64,000 nt of DNA from Lichenibacterium dinghuense (GCF_021730615.1 NZ_JAJLMN010000001.1:4927501-4991500); one strand, 5' to 3'. Shown: positions 37,489 through 46,649, numbered from the stretch's first letter. Translations and numbers: made by a program. The notes: generated by a model not told the origin, from the letters alone.

Positions 37489-38901
37489 TCAATAGTGCAC
37501 CGTCGCGCGCAGGCCCAACACGGCCGCGTCATGCGTCGGCCGTCCCGTGACGGGGAGCCCGACGCCGTGGGCGCCGGGGTGGACGATGTACTGCGCGTCG
37601 GGCTGCAGCGTGACGCCCGGTGCCACCGCGATCTGGTAGGTGGCCTCGAACGTGGTCTGAAAGTCGCGGACCAGCGGCGCGGCGCCCGTGACGACGTCGC
37701 CCCGTGTCACATCGCGCGAGATGTGGCCGTAGGCGAAGTCGAGCCCGGCCGTGTCGTCGGGTCGGCCGGGCAGCAGCCCGTTGTAGGCGATCCCGCCATC
37801 GACGTAGACGTCGATGAGGTTGCGGTCGGCGGGGGCGTAGGTGGTGCGCAGGAACACCGCGGCGCCCTGGTTGGGGTTGGCGGCTTCACGATAGACCGTC
37901 TGGTCGATGATGCCGTAGACGCCATCGTCACCCCGGTAGGTCGCCCCTGGCTCGAACGGCCGGTTCGTGGCGTCGAAGCGGTCGAAGTGATGGAAGGCCC
38001 CGAGCTTGGCGACGCCGGGCAAACCACCCGGGTCGATCCCCTGGTTGTAGCTGTACTGGGCCTCGCCGATGACGAAGGGCGGGTCGCCCGTGCGGAAGGC
38101 GAAGCCGGAGGGGACCGTGAGGCGGGGCAGAAGGGTCCCGAGCACGCCGGGTCGGTAGGTGCCGTTCGGGTCGCCGTCGAAGCCGCCGACCAGCACGGTC
38201 AGGTGGTCCGTCACGGCAGCCTTCAGGCGGACGCCCGCGGCGCCGAGCGGGTAGACGGGGCCGCCGCTCGGCAGGTCGTTGCCGAAGCTCGCCGGCCAGC
38301 CATAGCTCGCACCGATGAACACCGCGGCCGTCTGGCTGATGACGAACTCCGTGTCGGCCGCGAGCTGCCCGCCCCGCAGCGTCACGCGACCCCCGAGCAG
38401 CGATTGTTCGAGCCAGGCCTCGTAGAGCTTGGCACCGGGCGTGGTCTCGATCCCCGTGACGCCGAACAGGTCGAGCGTGTTGCCCGCCGTGAGGCCGTCG
38501 CCGTGGACCTGGAACAGTTCCGCATGGCCCGTGAGGCCCTGCAGGCCCAGGATCTTCTGCAGGTCGGCGTTCAGGTTGACGTCGAGGCGGCCCTCGTATG
38601 TGGCGCCCTGGCGGTAGCCCCCGACGGGGTTGCCGAAGGCGTCGCCGATGTATGTCAGGTCGTAGGCGAAACCGCGGACGGCCAGGAAGGCCCGGTAGCC
38701 GCCCGGGTCGCCATAGGGACCTAGCAGGGTCTGGAGCGAAGGCGTGGCGGCGGTGACGTTCTCGTCGGTCTTGCCGGTCGTGGCGGGTGCCGCCACGGTG
38801 TTGATGCCGGGCGGCGTGGCAGGTTGTCCCAGTGCCAGGGACGCGTCAGCCATCGTCGTGATCAGGAGGATGACGGTCGGGATGGTGAGCCGCCTCGCCA
38901 T
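37489..38901 (-). CDS. Carbohydrate-selective porin, OprB family
   Basis: The 470-residue outer-membrane protein has a signal peptide (MARRLTIPTVILLITTMADA to LALG) and the OprB signatures TYEGRLDVNLNADLQKILGL, AELFQVHGDGLTAGNTLDLF, KLYEAWLEQSLLGGRVTLRG and GQLAADTEFVISQTAAVFIG, with a C-terminal beta strand ending LGLRATVHY. AAGAAGG precedes the ATG at 38901. OprB porins let sugars and other small solutes through the outer membrane. The 5' end and upstream region are partly duplicated at about 39380-39590. Confidence 0.9.
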   Translation of the reverse strand: MARRLTIPTVILLITTMADASLALGQPATPPGINTVAAPATTGKTDENVTAATPSLQTLLGPYGDPGGYRAFLAVRGFAYDLTYIGDAFGNPVGGYRQGATYEGRLDVNLNADLQKILGLQGLTGHAELFQVHGDGLTAGNTLDLFGVTGIETTPGAKLYEAWLEQSLLGGRVTLRGGQLAADTEFVISQTAAVFIGASYGWPASFGNDLPSGGPVYPLGAAGVRLKAAVTDHLTVLVGGFDGDPNGTYRPGVLGTLLPRLTVPSGFAFRTGDPPFVIGEAQYSYNQGIDPGGLPGVAKLGAFHHFDRFDATNRPFEPGATYRGDDGVYGIIDQTVYREAANPNQGAAVFLRTTYAPADRNLIDVYVDGGIAYNGLLPGRPDDTAGLDFAYGHISRDVTRGDVVTGAAPLVRDFQTTFEATYQIAVAPGVTLQPDAQYIVHPGAHGVGLPVTGRPTHDAAVLGLRATVHY

Positions 38902-39004
38902 GGTCACCTTCTTTCGGACACCTGAGGCCTGCGGGCCCGGCCTCGACCGGGTCCGGACGTCCGGTCTGGGCCGGGAGGACGCCGGTCTGGGCCGCACCTT
39001 GCAG

Positions 39005-39277
39005 CTACGAAGCCTGCATGCGGTCTCTACGGGTGAGCGTCCTACCCGGCTCGCCCTCCCCATCCACCGTCATCATGACCCTGTAGACGACACATCCGAG
39101 TCCGTCCCTCACGACGCAGGCCACGATGGTCCTCCCGAGGGAGGGTACACCGTAGAAGAGGTCGAACAAGTGCTTCTTCGCCTCGTGTCGTGCCGCGTCG
39201 TCATCGCTCAGTTCGAGCCCCCGCCCATCTCGGCAAATGCGATCGCCCCTATCGGTGTCGAAGAAATATTGCGGCAA
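39005..39277 (-). CDS. DUF6894-like small protein
   Basis: MPQYFFDTDRGDRICRDGRG then LELSDDDAARHEAKKHLFDL is the hallmark of a family of ~80-90 residue proteins frequent in Methylobacteriaceae and related orders, with a YFFD start and a central Ala/Glu helix. The C-terminal strand is GLGCVVYRVMMTVDGEG. Function unknown. It lies between the intact porin and the decayed porin 5' duplicate, transcribed in the same direction. Confidence 0.75.
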   Translation of the reverse strand: MPQYFFDTDRGDRICRDGRGLELSDDDAARHEAKKHLFDLFYGVPSLGRTIVACVVRDGLGCVVYRVMMTVDGEGEPGRTLTRRDRMQAS

Positions 39278-39379
39278 GCCAGTACCCTCGGGAGAAAATC
39301 TGCGGGCAGCGATACATGGCGCTCGCCATCACCTCTATAAAGTTTGTGGCATGCATCGATGTCGCGCGGGTGCCGCCAG

Positions 39380-39590
39380 GGTGATGCTCGGCGACGTGGC
39401 AGGTTGCACCATTGCAATGGACGCGTCAGCCATCGTCATGATCGGGAGAATGGCACTCGGGAGTGTGAGCCGCTACGCCATGATCCGCCGCCCACCTTCC
39501 GACCACCTGATGCCCCGACGGCACGGCCCGGACCGGGTCGGGACGCCCGCTCGGGGCTGGGAGAATGCCGACCGAAGCCGCCCACCCGTC
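39380..39590 (-). pseudogene. Decayed duplicate of the OprB porin 5' region
   Basis: On the minus strand from ATG 39481 the translation is MA-stop-RLTLPSAILPIMTMAD then ASIAMVQPAT, a clear copy of the porin leader at 38901 (MARRLTIPTVILLITTMADA, SLALGQPAT) with a TAG at codon 3. Upstream similarity continues to about 39590, including GACCGGGTC-type promoter-region sequence. After about 100 bases of coding similarity the match ends. It is the remnant of a tandem duplication, with the DUF6894-like gene between the two copies. Confidence 0.7.
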
Positions 39591-39780
39591 GCGGATCACG
39601 CCTCAGAATGCGGATTCCGATCGAAGCCGGCCACTGATTCCGAGATGAAGCCGGCCGCCATTCCGATTTGATGCCGGCCACCGTTCCGAGATGAAGCCGG
39701 CCACCCTGATCCGGCAATAGCGTCCCCGCAGGTCAGCAACCGCGGCACCCTGCCTCGCCCCCCCACGCGAGGAGATCGGG

Positions 39781-41319
39781 ATGCCGGCCAGGAGAGAGCT
39801 GACGATGCGACAGATTCGACACATGCTCCGGCTCGCCCGCGACGGGGTGAGCGCCCGCGAGATCGGCCGAACGCTCGGCATCGCGCGGTCCACCGTCCAG
39901 GACAACCTCGCCCGTGCGTCAGCGGCGGGCTTGGCTTGGCCGATCGATGAAGAGATCACCGACGCCGTCCTCGAACAGCGGCTGTTCGACCGCGTCGGCG
40001 TGAAGCAGGGCGTCAGACGACGCGTCGAGCCAGACTGGCCGTCGATGGTGCGCGAGATGCGCAGGCCCGGCGTCAACCTGATGGTTCTCTGGGAAGAGTA
40101 TCGTGTATCTGAGCCCGGCGGCTACGGTTACTCGCGCTTCTGTGATCTTTACAGGGAGTTCGAACGCCGTGTCACGCCGGTGATGCGCCAACACCATGCC
40201 GCCGGCGACAAGGTGTTCGTCGACTATTCCGGCAAGCGCGTGCCCATCGTCGATCCCGCCACCGGCGTGGTGAGACAGGCCGAGATCTTCGTGGCGGTGC
40301 TGGGCGCCTCCAACCTCACCTACGCCGAGGCGACGTGGACCCAGGCGCTGCCGGACTGGATCGGCGCCCACGTGCGCCTGTTCGACTTTCTGGGCGGCGT
40401 GCCGCGCCTGGTGGTGCCCGACAACCTCAAGAGCGGGATCAACAAGGCGTCCTTCTACGATCCGGAGATCAATCGCTCCTACGGCACCATGGCCGAGCAC
40501 TACGGCATCGGCGTGCTGCCGGCCCGGCCGAGGAAGCCGCGCGACAAGGCCAAGGTGGAGAACGGCGTCCGCTTCGCCCAGAGCTACATCCTGGGACGCC
40601 TGCGGGCCCAGACGTTCTTCTCGCTGGCCGAGTGCAACGCCGCCATCGCGGCCATGGTGGAGCGCATCAACGCCCACCCCATGCGCCGCCTCGGCACCAC
40701 GCGCCGGGCGCTGTTCGAGGCCGTGGAGCGGGCCGCCCTGCTACCCCTGCCGTCGGCACCCTACGTCTTTGCCGAGTGGCGGCTGGCACGGGTCAACCTC
40801 GACTACCACGTCGAGGCTGCCGGCTTCCTGTACTCGGTGCCCCATGCGCTGATCCGCGAGCAGGTGGACGTGCGCCTGACGGAGCGCACCGTGGAGGTGT
40901 TCCACCGCGGCCAGCGCGTCGCCGCCCACGACCGGCGTTATGGCGGCGCCCGGCACGGCACCGACGTCGAGCACATGCCGAGCGCTCACCGGCGCTACGC
41001 GGAATGGACGCCGGCCCGCTTCGAGCGCTGGGGCCGGGAGATCGGCCCCGAAACCGAGGGCCTCGTCATCGCCATCCTGCGCGGGCGTCCCCATCCCGAG
41101 CAGGGCTTCCGCACCTGCCTGGGCGTGCTGCGCCTGTTTCGCGGCCTCGCCCCAGCTCGGGCCGAGGCCATCTCCGCCCGGGCCACGGCCATCGGTGCGC
41201 TCACCTACAAGAGCATCGCCTCCATCATTGCCAACAACCTCGACCGAAAGTCTCGAATAACAGAAACGACGAAGATCATCGATCATCCGAACCTGCGCGG
41301 CGCAGGCTACTTCCACTGA
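39781..41319 (+). CDS. istA: IS21 transposase IstA
   Basis: The 512-residue protein starts with a helix-turn-helix (MRQIRHMLRLARDGVSAREI, GRTLGIARSTVQDNLARASA) and has the rve integrase core: GDKVFVDYSGKRVPIVDPAT (first Asp), RLVVPDNLKSGINKASFYDP (second Asp) and ARPRKPRDKAKVENGVRFAQ (Glu). A C-terminal beta domain follows. It carries out cleavage and strand transfer and works with IstB. The gene ends 14 bases before istB. Confidence 0.95.
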   Translation: MPARRELTMRQIRHMLRLARDGVSAREIGRTLGIARSTVQDNLARASAAGLAWPIDEEITDAVLEQRLFDRVGVKQGVRRRVEPDWPSMVREMRRPGVNLMVLWEEYRVSEPGGYGYSRFCDLYREFERRVTPVMRQHHAAGDKVFVDYSGKRVPIVDPATGVVRQAEIFVAVLGASNLTYAEATWTQALPDWIGAHVRLFDFLGGVPRLVVPDNLKSGINKASFYDPEINRSYGTMAEHYGIGVLPARPRKPRDKAKVENGVRFAQSYILGRLRAQTFFSLAECNAAIAAMVERINAHPMRRLGTTRRALFEAVERAALLPLPSAPYVFAEWRLARVNLDYHVEAAGFLYSVPHALIREQVDVRLTERTVEVFHRGQRVAAHDRRYGGARHGTDVEHMPSAHRRYAEWTPARFERWGREIGPETEGLVIAILRGRPHPEQGFRTCLGVLRLFRGLAPARAEAISARATAIGALTYKSIASIIANNLDRKSRITETTKIIDHPNLRGAGYFH

Positions 41320-41333
41320 TAGGAGACTTGACG

Positions 41334-42077
41334 ATGCTTGCTCATCCCACACTCGAACTTCTGCACGGCCTCGGCCTGCACGGCATGGCGCAGGGCTACA
41401 AGACCCTGGACGGGAACCCGGAAGCGCAGGCGCTGACGCACGCCGAGTGGCTCGGCATCATCCTGGAGCACGAGAAGACCCTGCGCGAGCAGAAGCGCTT
41501 CGAAACCCGCGCCCGCGCCGCCCACCTGCGCCATCCGGCCAGCGTCGAGGATGTCGACTACCGCGCCCATCGCGGCCTCGACCGTGCCCTGTTCCTCAAG
41601 CTGTCCGGCTGCGACTGGATCCGAAGCCGGCGCAACCTGGTGATCACCGGGCCGTGCGGTGTCGGCAAAAGCTGGCTCGCCTGCGCGCTCGGCCAGAAGG
41701 CCTGCCGGGAGGACCTGTCGGTCCTGTACTACCGTGTGCCGCGCCTGTTCGCGGCGCTCGGTCTGGCGCGCGGCGACGGCCGCTATGCCAAACTGCTCAA
41801 GCAGCTCGCCCGCGCCAGGCTGCTGATCCTCGACGATTGGGGCCCTGAGCCCCTCAGCGCCGAGCAGGCGCGCGACCTTCTGGAGATCGTGGAGGACCGC
41901 TACGACGCCGGCTCGGTGCTGATCACCAGCCAGGTGCCGGTCGACCGCTGGTACGAGATGATCGCCATCCCGACCCTGGCCGATGCCGTGCTGGACCGCC
42001 TGATCCACAACGCCTACCGGATCGCGTTGTCCGGCGACAGCCTGCGCAAGCACCGCCCTGCCGACCAGCTGGCTTGA
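41334..42077 (+). CDS. istB: IS21 helper ATPase IstB
   Basis: The 247-residue AAA+ ATPase has the IstB N-terminal domain (HGLGLHGMAQGYKTLDGNPE), Walker A GPCGVGKSWLACALGQKACR, Walker B ARLLILDDWGPEPLSAEQAR and the sensor SVLITSQVPVDRWYEMI. It remodels target DNA for IstA. AGGAGAC at 41321-41327 precedes the ATG. It appears intact. Confidence 0.95.
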   Translation: MLAHPTLELLHGLGLHGMAQGYKTLDGNPEAQALTHAEWLGIILEHEKTLREQKRFETRARAAHLRHPASVEDVDYRAHRGLDRALFLKLSGCDWIRSRRNLVITGPCGVGKSWLACALGQKACREDLSVLYYRVPRLFAALGLARGDGRYAKLLKQLARARLLILDDWGPEPLSAEQARDLLEIVEDRYDAGSVLITSQVPVDRWYEMIAIPTLADAVLDRLIHNAYRIALSGDSLRKHRPADQLA

Positions 42078-42225
42078 CCCGAAACACTCCTCGACCGATC
42101 TACGAACCCGACCAGCGGGGCGCCATCGCCGTGGCCGGCTTCAGATCGGAACGGTGGCCGGCTTCATGTTGGAATGCTGGCCGGCTTGAAATCGGAATAC
42201 CCGGCCGGCTTCGTCGGAATCTGCA

Positions 42226-43110
42226 TCAGAACCGATGGACGATGCCGCTCGCGATCTGGAAGTCCGGTGCCGCGCGGTTGAGGCCGACGAAGGCGGAAAG
42301 GTCGAGCTGCGTGTTCTCGTCCACGAGGTAGGCCAGCGCCGTGTCGAAGGTGTAGGTGTCGGCCGTGTGCCGGTCGCCGTTGTTGGTCGCGGTGAACTCG
42401 ACGACGCCGCTCAAGTCCTTCACGCCCGGGATCGCATGCTGGAGATAGGCGACGTCCGTGAAGCTCGCGTAGGCGGCCCCGGACGCGTTGTGCACCGCCT
42501 GGACCTGCGTCTGCAGGATGAGGGTGAATTCGTAGGGCAGCGACAGGCCCAGCGGCGCGACGACGCCTCCCTCGACGCGCTGGTTGCCGAAATGCCGGTC
42601 GCCGCTCGGCACGGCCACGAAGGGGATCAGCGTGAAGGCATAGGGGCCGGCGTCGTCGCCGACCACGTTGTAGCGCGCCCGAAGCGTCACGGCTCCCGTG
42701 CCGGTATCGCGCGACAGGGTCCGCCCCGTGCGGTCCGAGGTGGTGCGGTCGGCCTGGAGACCCGCCGTGACGACGTCGAACTCCAGAAACCGCGTCAGGC
42801 CGACCCGCACCTCGGGATCGAGCGCCTGCAGGCTGTGCGTCGTGGTGGTCCGGTCGCTCGACTGGCCGAACAACAGGATGTCGCTCTCGACCTGGTAGCG
42901 CCCGGCGTCGACCGTGTAGGGCGTGAAGGCGTTGAGCGGACGGTCGGTCGCGAAGCTGCGCAGCGCGCCGTCCGGCGTCGGGTTGAACAGGAAATATCCT
43001 GACTTGTCAGGTGACGCATCCTCTGCCAGAGCCTGCCCGCCCCACGACGCCGAGCAGCAGACCACTGCCGACAGTGACAGGCAGAACATCGACGTTGGCC
43101 GAACGTGCAT
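42226..43110 (-). CDS. Outer-membrane transporter-like protein (MetA_deg-like)
   Basis: The 294-residue protein has a signal peptide (MHVRPTSMFCLSLSAVVCCS to ALA) and a beta-barrel-like mature part, with the early motif RPLNAFTPYTVDAGRYQVES and EVRVGLTRFLEFDVVTAG, and the C-terminal DFQIASGIVHRF ending in Phe as outer-membrane barrels do. It resembles the family of putative phenol-degradation pathway outer-membrane proteins; the substrate is unknown. Its stop codon TGA is the first three bases of the IS21 target duplication, so the protein is unchanged but its 3' flank is displaced. Start at 43110; the frame extends to 43266. Confidence 0.78.
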   Translation of the reverse strand: MHVRPTSMFCLSLSAVVCCSASWGGQALAEDASPDKSGYFLFNPTPDGALRSFATDRPLNAFTPYTVDAGRYQVESDILLFGQSSDRTTTTHSLQALDPEVRVGLTRFLEFDVVTAGLQADRTTSDRTGRTLSRDTGTGAVTLRARYNVVGDDAGPYAFTLIPFVAVPSGDRHFGNQRVEGGVVAPLGLSLPYEFTLILQTQVQAVHNASGAAYASFTDVAYLQHAIPGVKDLSGVVEFTATNNGDRHTADTYTFDTALAYLVDENTQLDLSAFVGLNRAAPDFQIASGIVHRF

Positions 43111-43643
43111 TGGCTCTAAATCCGTCGAAACGTCCGAACTGACCGGTGGCCATAAATAGAGCTTCCGCGGCATCGTTGTCCATGCGATGACGCGAGCGTT
43201 GAGCAGATGCTCGCGACTTCGGGAGCGGTCGTGTTTTATCATCAACAAGTCACAAGATTTCATCATTTGATGATATCGACGGCCATCGTACTGTCTTGTG
43301 GCGTACCGGCACAGGTCGATCCCATCGGCGCCTTCGCGTGTCTGCCGCCGTTCCCGACGGACCTGCGGACGACGGGCACAGCTTCACTCGGCACGAACGG
43401 CGTCACCCCCTCGGGCTACGGGGAGACCGAGCACGCATCGACGATCGCGTCCATCACTTTTCAAACGGCTCTGACCGACGTCGTGGCGAACGAGCATGAG
43501 GGGCCAGCGATCAACTCCTCGACGCCGGAAAACAAGAGCGTCGACGACGGCTCGCCTTGCCAGTCGCGATCCTATCGTACGCGAACAAATCCTTCCTTTT
43601 CGACCAGCCTTTCACGGATCAAGTGGTGCATTGACTTGCAGTC
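43111..43643 (+). other. Non-coding stretch before fasciclin-PRC gene
   Basis: About 530 bases between two divergent genes. A frame from 43207 has no recognisable content and runs into the next gene in another frame. The stretch 43220-43280 is AT-rich and could hold the promoter for the outer-membrane protein gene. Confidence 0.4.
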
Positions 43644-43669
43644 GGAACACTTGTCACCGCGGCACGGTT
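43644..43669 (+). promoter_or_regulatory. Candidate EcfG-type stress promoter
   Basis: GGAAC at 43644-43648 is followed after 17 bases by GGTT (43666-43669). The alphaproteobacterial general-stress sigma factor EcfG uses GGAAC-N16/17-CGTT, so the -35 is perfect and the -10 has one mismatch. It lies about 40 bases upstream of the start codon at 43710. The call is inference from consensus alone. Confidence 0.35.
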
Positions 43670-43709
43670 GCCCTCTACAGACCGCCCTTACGCGTCGAGA
43701 TCTCCTCCC

Positions 43710-44831
43710 ATGTCTGTACGACCGTCCTTCCGCGCGCTCCGCAGCGCCACGCTTGTCTCCATCGGTGTGCTCGCCGTGGTCCGTCCCGCGGCGGCGGCGG
43801 AGACCGACTTCGTCGCGGCCGCCCTCGCCCATGGAGGCTTCAAAGATTTTGTGAGCCTCGTCTCGCGGGCCGACTTGGCCGACACGCTCGGTGCGGGTCC
43901 CGTGACCGTGTTCATGCCGACCGATCCGGCCTTCGCACGCCTGACGGCGGCGCAACGGAAGATGATCGCTGATCTGTCGCCGGAGGGCGTGCGGAATTTC
44001 GTTCAGCGCTTCGTCTTCCCCGGCATGGCTATGGCGTCGAACGACCTCGACCAGACCATCACGGCGCAGAGCGGAGCCTCGTACGACGTGACGTGGTACA
44101 AGGGTCGGCTTTCCTTGCGCGACCACCTCGGCCCCGCCAAGAGCCGGCTCGCCTACGTGGTCGGGGGCGACATCCCGGCCGGCGCCGGAGTGATCGACGC
44201 CATCGACACGGTGCTGATGCCCGCCGCGAACGGAATGCCAGGGCAGGCCGCGGGCCTGCCGACCCGCGCCGGCTCCGGCACCGCCCCTGCCATGCCGTCC
44301 GATGGGGGAGCGAAGCCCGTGGTAGGCCTGTCCGTGCCGAGGACGGAGAAGGCACCCGCTCCTTCGGCGCGTGCGACGGCGACCACCGTCGCCGAACCGG
44401 CCGACGTGACCACGGTCGTCGTCAAACCGCAGATCCCTGTGGCATCGGTCCCAGCTCAGCCCACGGCGCCCCTTCCGCTAGGGGCACCCTCGGGCGAAGT
44501 CGCGGTGATGACGACTCCGGTTTCCCCCCCCGCCGCCCCGGCCCTCTTCTCGAAACCCGAAATCGACGTCGCGACGGCGGGCCTGCGCGGCTGGCCCTTG
44601 AAGGTCAGCGGCAACGGCTCGACCGGAAGGGTCGACAGCATCATCGTCGGCCTGCCGGGAGGGCGGGTCACGGGATTGAGGGCGCATTTCGGCGGCTTCC
44701 TGGGCTTTGGCGGCCGCACGGTCTTCGTGCCCTGGGATCGCGTCACGCCCGATACGACGGCCCATGTGCTCCGTGCCCGCATGACGAAGGCGGAGTTCGC
44801 CGCCGCCCCCGCGAGCGCGCCCAAACCGTGA
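43710..44831 (+). CDS. Fasciclin-domain protein with C-terminal PRC-barrel
   Basis: The 373-residue exported protein begins with a signal peptide (RPSFRALRSATLVSIGVLAV to AAAA). A fasciclin domain follows: GFKDFVSLVSRADLADTLGA, PVTVFMPTDPAFARL, and GVIDAIDTVLMP. After a Pro/Ala/Thr-rich linker (about residues 175-285), a PRC-barrel-like domain appears (LRGWPLKVSGNGSTGRVDSI, GGRTVFVPWDRVTPD). Fasciclin domains mediate adhesion, PRC-barrels often bind proteins or RNA. I infer an envelope-bound adhesion or stress role. A candidate EcfG promoter lies upstream. Confidence 0.82.
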   Translation: MSVRPSFRALRSATLVSIGVLAVVRPAAAAETDFVAAALAHGGFKDFVSLVSRADLADTLGAGPVTVFMPTDPAFARLTAAQRKMIADLSPEGVRNFVQRFVFPGMAMASNDLDQTITAQSGASYDVTWYKGRLSLRDHLGPAKSRLAYVVGGDIPAGAGVIDAIDTVLMPAANGMPGQAAGLPTRAGSGTAPAMPSDGGAKPVVGLSVPRTEKAPAPSARATATTVAEPADVTTVVVKPQIPVASVPAQPTAPLPLGAPSGEVAVMTTPVSPPAAPALFSKPEIDVATAGLRGWPLKVSGNGSTGRVDSIIVGLPGGRVTGLRAHFGGFLGFGGRTVFVPWDRVTPDTTAHVLRARMTKAEFAAAPASAPKP

Positions 44832-45015
44832 CTGCGCGAAGCGCGTCGCTATCGGTGGTACCGGCCTCGTTGATGGCGACGTCGGTGACTCCGCCGACGG
44901 TGCTCTATCTGGCCTGACCACAAACCGGCTCGGGGGAAGTCTCAGAGCCGTACCATCGCGGATCGGATGCCCCGGTCGGCCCCGCCCTCCCGCCTCAGAT
45001 TGCATCTTCACGACT

Positions 45016-46035
45016 TTGTCCACCGGCTTAGCCCTCACTTTCTTCGGCGCCAGCCTGCTGCTCAACGTCCTGTCGAGCGCTGTCCTGGCCGAGCGCCTCG
45101 ATCAGGTCGGCGAACGTTTCCGCTTTCCTCCGGGGCTCGTCGGACTCATGACGGCCCTGGGGGCGGACTCTCCCGAGATCGCCTCCGCCATCACGGCCCT
45201 GGTCGGCGGACAGCACGACCTGGGACGCGGGGTGATCTTCGGCTCCAACGTGTTCAACGTGGCCTTCCTGCTCGGCTTCAGCGCGCTCGTGGCGGGGCGC
45301 GTCACCATGGGCCGGGCCAACTTGCTGCTCAACGGCGGCATGGCGCTCGCGGTGACCCTGGTGGTGGGCGCCGAGGCGGCGGGACTGCTCGGCCCCCTCG
45401 GAAGCGGCCTGGTCCTCGCAGCACTGCTGCTGCCCTATGTGGCGGTCTCGTCGCTGCGCCCCTCGACCCTGACGAGGTTGCCGTTGCCTCGCGCGATCGC
45501 GGGGTGGCTCGCCGCCGCCTTGGGTTCGGAGAAGCGCGACGAGGACGCGGCGGAGCGCGAGGGCGAGGCAGATGCGTCCACGGGTCGGACCATGTCGGCG
45601 GCGGACGGCCTGTCGATCCTGCCGATGCTGGCCGTGATCGTGGCGACCTCGGTTGTCATGGTGAAGGTCGTGGTCGTGCCCGGCGGTCGCTGGCACGTGT
45701 CCGAGATCGTGGTCGGCACCTTCGTGGTGGCAACCTTGACGGGTTTGCCGAACCTCATCGCTGCGGTCCGACTTGCCGCCAAGGGGCGCGGCGTCACGCT
45801 ATCGAGCGAAGCGTTCAACTCGAACACGCTGAACCTGCTGGTCGGCATCTACGGACCCAGCCTGATCGTGGCGGGATCGCCGACCTCGCACCAGGGGCTG
45901 CTCTCGATCGCCTGGCTCGTCGCCATCACGGCCGCTGCGTTGGTCCTGGGCCTCGTCCGACGCGGTTTCGGCCGTTGGGCGGGTGGGGCCCTGGTGGCGG
46001 TCTATGCCGGGTTCGTGCTGTCCGTGGTGCTCTGA
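45016..46035 (+). CDS. Ca2+/cation antiporter superfamily protein
   Basis: The 339-residue membrane protein has about ten helices and both CaCA alpha repeats: GLMTALGADSPEIASAITAL then FGSNVFNVAFLLGFSALVAG, and EIVVGTFVVATLTGLPNLIA with AFNSNTLNLLVGIYGPSLIV. The acidic residue is kept in the first repeat (SPE) but the second has GLPN. A central cytoplasmic loop is acidic (KRDEDAAEREGEADAS). The start TTG 45016 is inferred. It may export Ca2+ or Na+/K+; the ion cannot be set by sequence. Confidence 0.78.
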   Translation: MSTGLALTFFGASLLLNVLSSAVLAERLDQVGERFRFPPGLVGLMTALGADSPEIASAITALVGGQHDLGRGVIFGSNVFNVAFLLGFSALVAGRVTMGRANLLLNGGMALAVTLVVGAEAAGLLGPLGSGLVLAALLLPYVAVSSLRPSTLTRLPLPRAIAGWLAAALGSEKRDEDAAEREGEADASTGRTMSAADGLSILPMLAVIVATSVVMVKVVVVPGGRWHVSEIVVGTFVVATLTGLPNLIAAVRLAAKGRGVTLSSEAFNSNTLNLLVGIYGPSLIVAGSPTSHQGLLSIAWLVAITAAALVLGLVRRGFGRWAGGALVAVYAGFVLSVVL

Positions 46036-46307
46036 TACGCCTTCCGCGAGATTGGATCGGGTTCTTACCGAGGACGGGTCGTACCGAACAAATCTCGCGA
46101 ATCCCGTATGATCTACTGTTTGGTGGGTGGACCGCTGCCATTGCTTCCATATCGGCATGCTGAGCGGCCCCACCCCGGACAGATCCGACGATAGGAGCCG
46201 TGTGCATTTCTGCGCTTGGTTGCATCTCCCCAAAGCAGCCTACCGGGATGGGAGCATCGTTTCCCTGCTCAACAGCTACCCTGCTACGGTCGACCGGCAC
46301 TCGTTCC

Positions 46308-46466
46308 GAGCGCAATGACACGCTGGGCCTGAACTGGCGCCCGGAGCGCAACCTGCGTCTGATGGCCAACGACGTCCACGCCCTGGCGAGCTCGTCGGCC
46401 GCGTTCGTCACGGAGCGGGCGGTTCGGGACCACAGTTTCGTCGGACGCCTCCAGCTCTACTGGTAA
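46308..46466 (+). pseudogene. Porin C-terminal remnant
   Basis: ERNDTLGLNWRPERNLRLMA then NDVHALASSSAAFVTERAVR and DHSFVGRLQLYW-stop has the pattern of the last strands of a phosphate-selective-type porin: an NWxxNxNxRLM-like strand, a loop, and a final strand ending in an aromatic residue. The preceding sequence back to 46036 shows no matching 5' part and no start. I take it as a leftover of a deleted porin gene. The call rests on pattern only. Confidence 0.45.
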
Positions 46467-46649
46467 GGTGGGCGTCCATCGACGGCCCTGCGCATCGGCG
46501 CGCTGCAAGCTGACTTCAAACCGGCTTTAAACGAAGGAGCGCGCCCGATGTCACCGCGTTCTCGTTTGATGGTCGATCAATCGACCCGGCCGGCCGGACG
46601 ACGTGCCGTGGCGAAATCCATGGCCCGCGCCAACCGGTCGAGAGCGATG

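Larger units (their letters stand above)
39609..42225 (+). mobile_element. IS21-family element
   Basis: The ends are TGCGGATTCCGATCGAAGCC from 39609 and the inverse of TGCAGATTCCGACGAAGCCG ending at 42225. Each end holds four copies of a ~20-bp repeat containing GAAGCCGGCC or a close variant (39609-39710 and 42130-42225), the multiple transposase-binding sites typical of IS21. The target duplication is TCAGAA (39603-39608 and 42226-42231). istA and istB are intact. Confidence 0.93.

Noticed and set aside
39609-39710. Spaced repeats resembling a CRISPR array
   Set aside because: The ~20-bp repeats with GAAGCCGGCC occur at both ends of the IS21 in inverted orientation and are transposase-binding sites; the spacing is too short for spacers and no cas gene exists.
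43207-43854. Plus-strand 215-codon frame before the fasciclin gene
   Set aside because: Composition is unlike a real protein and it runs into the fasciclin-PRC gene in a different frame.
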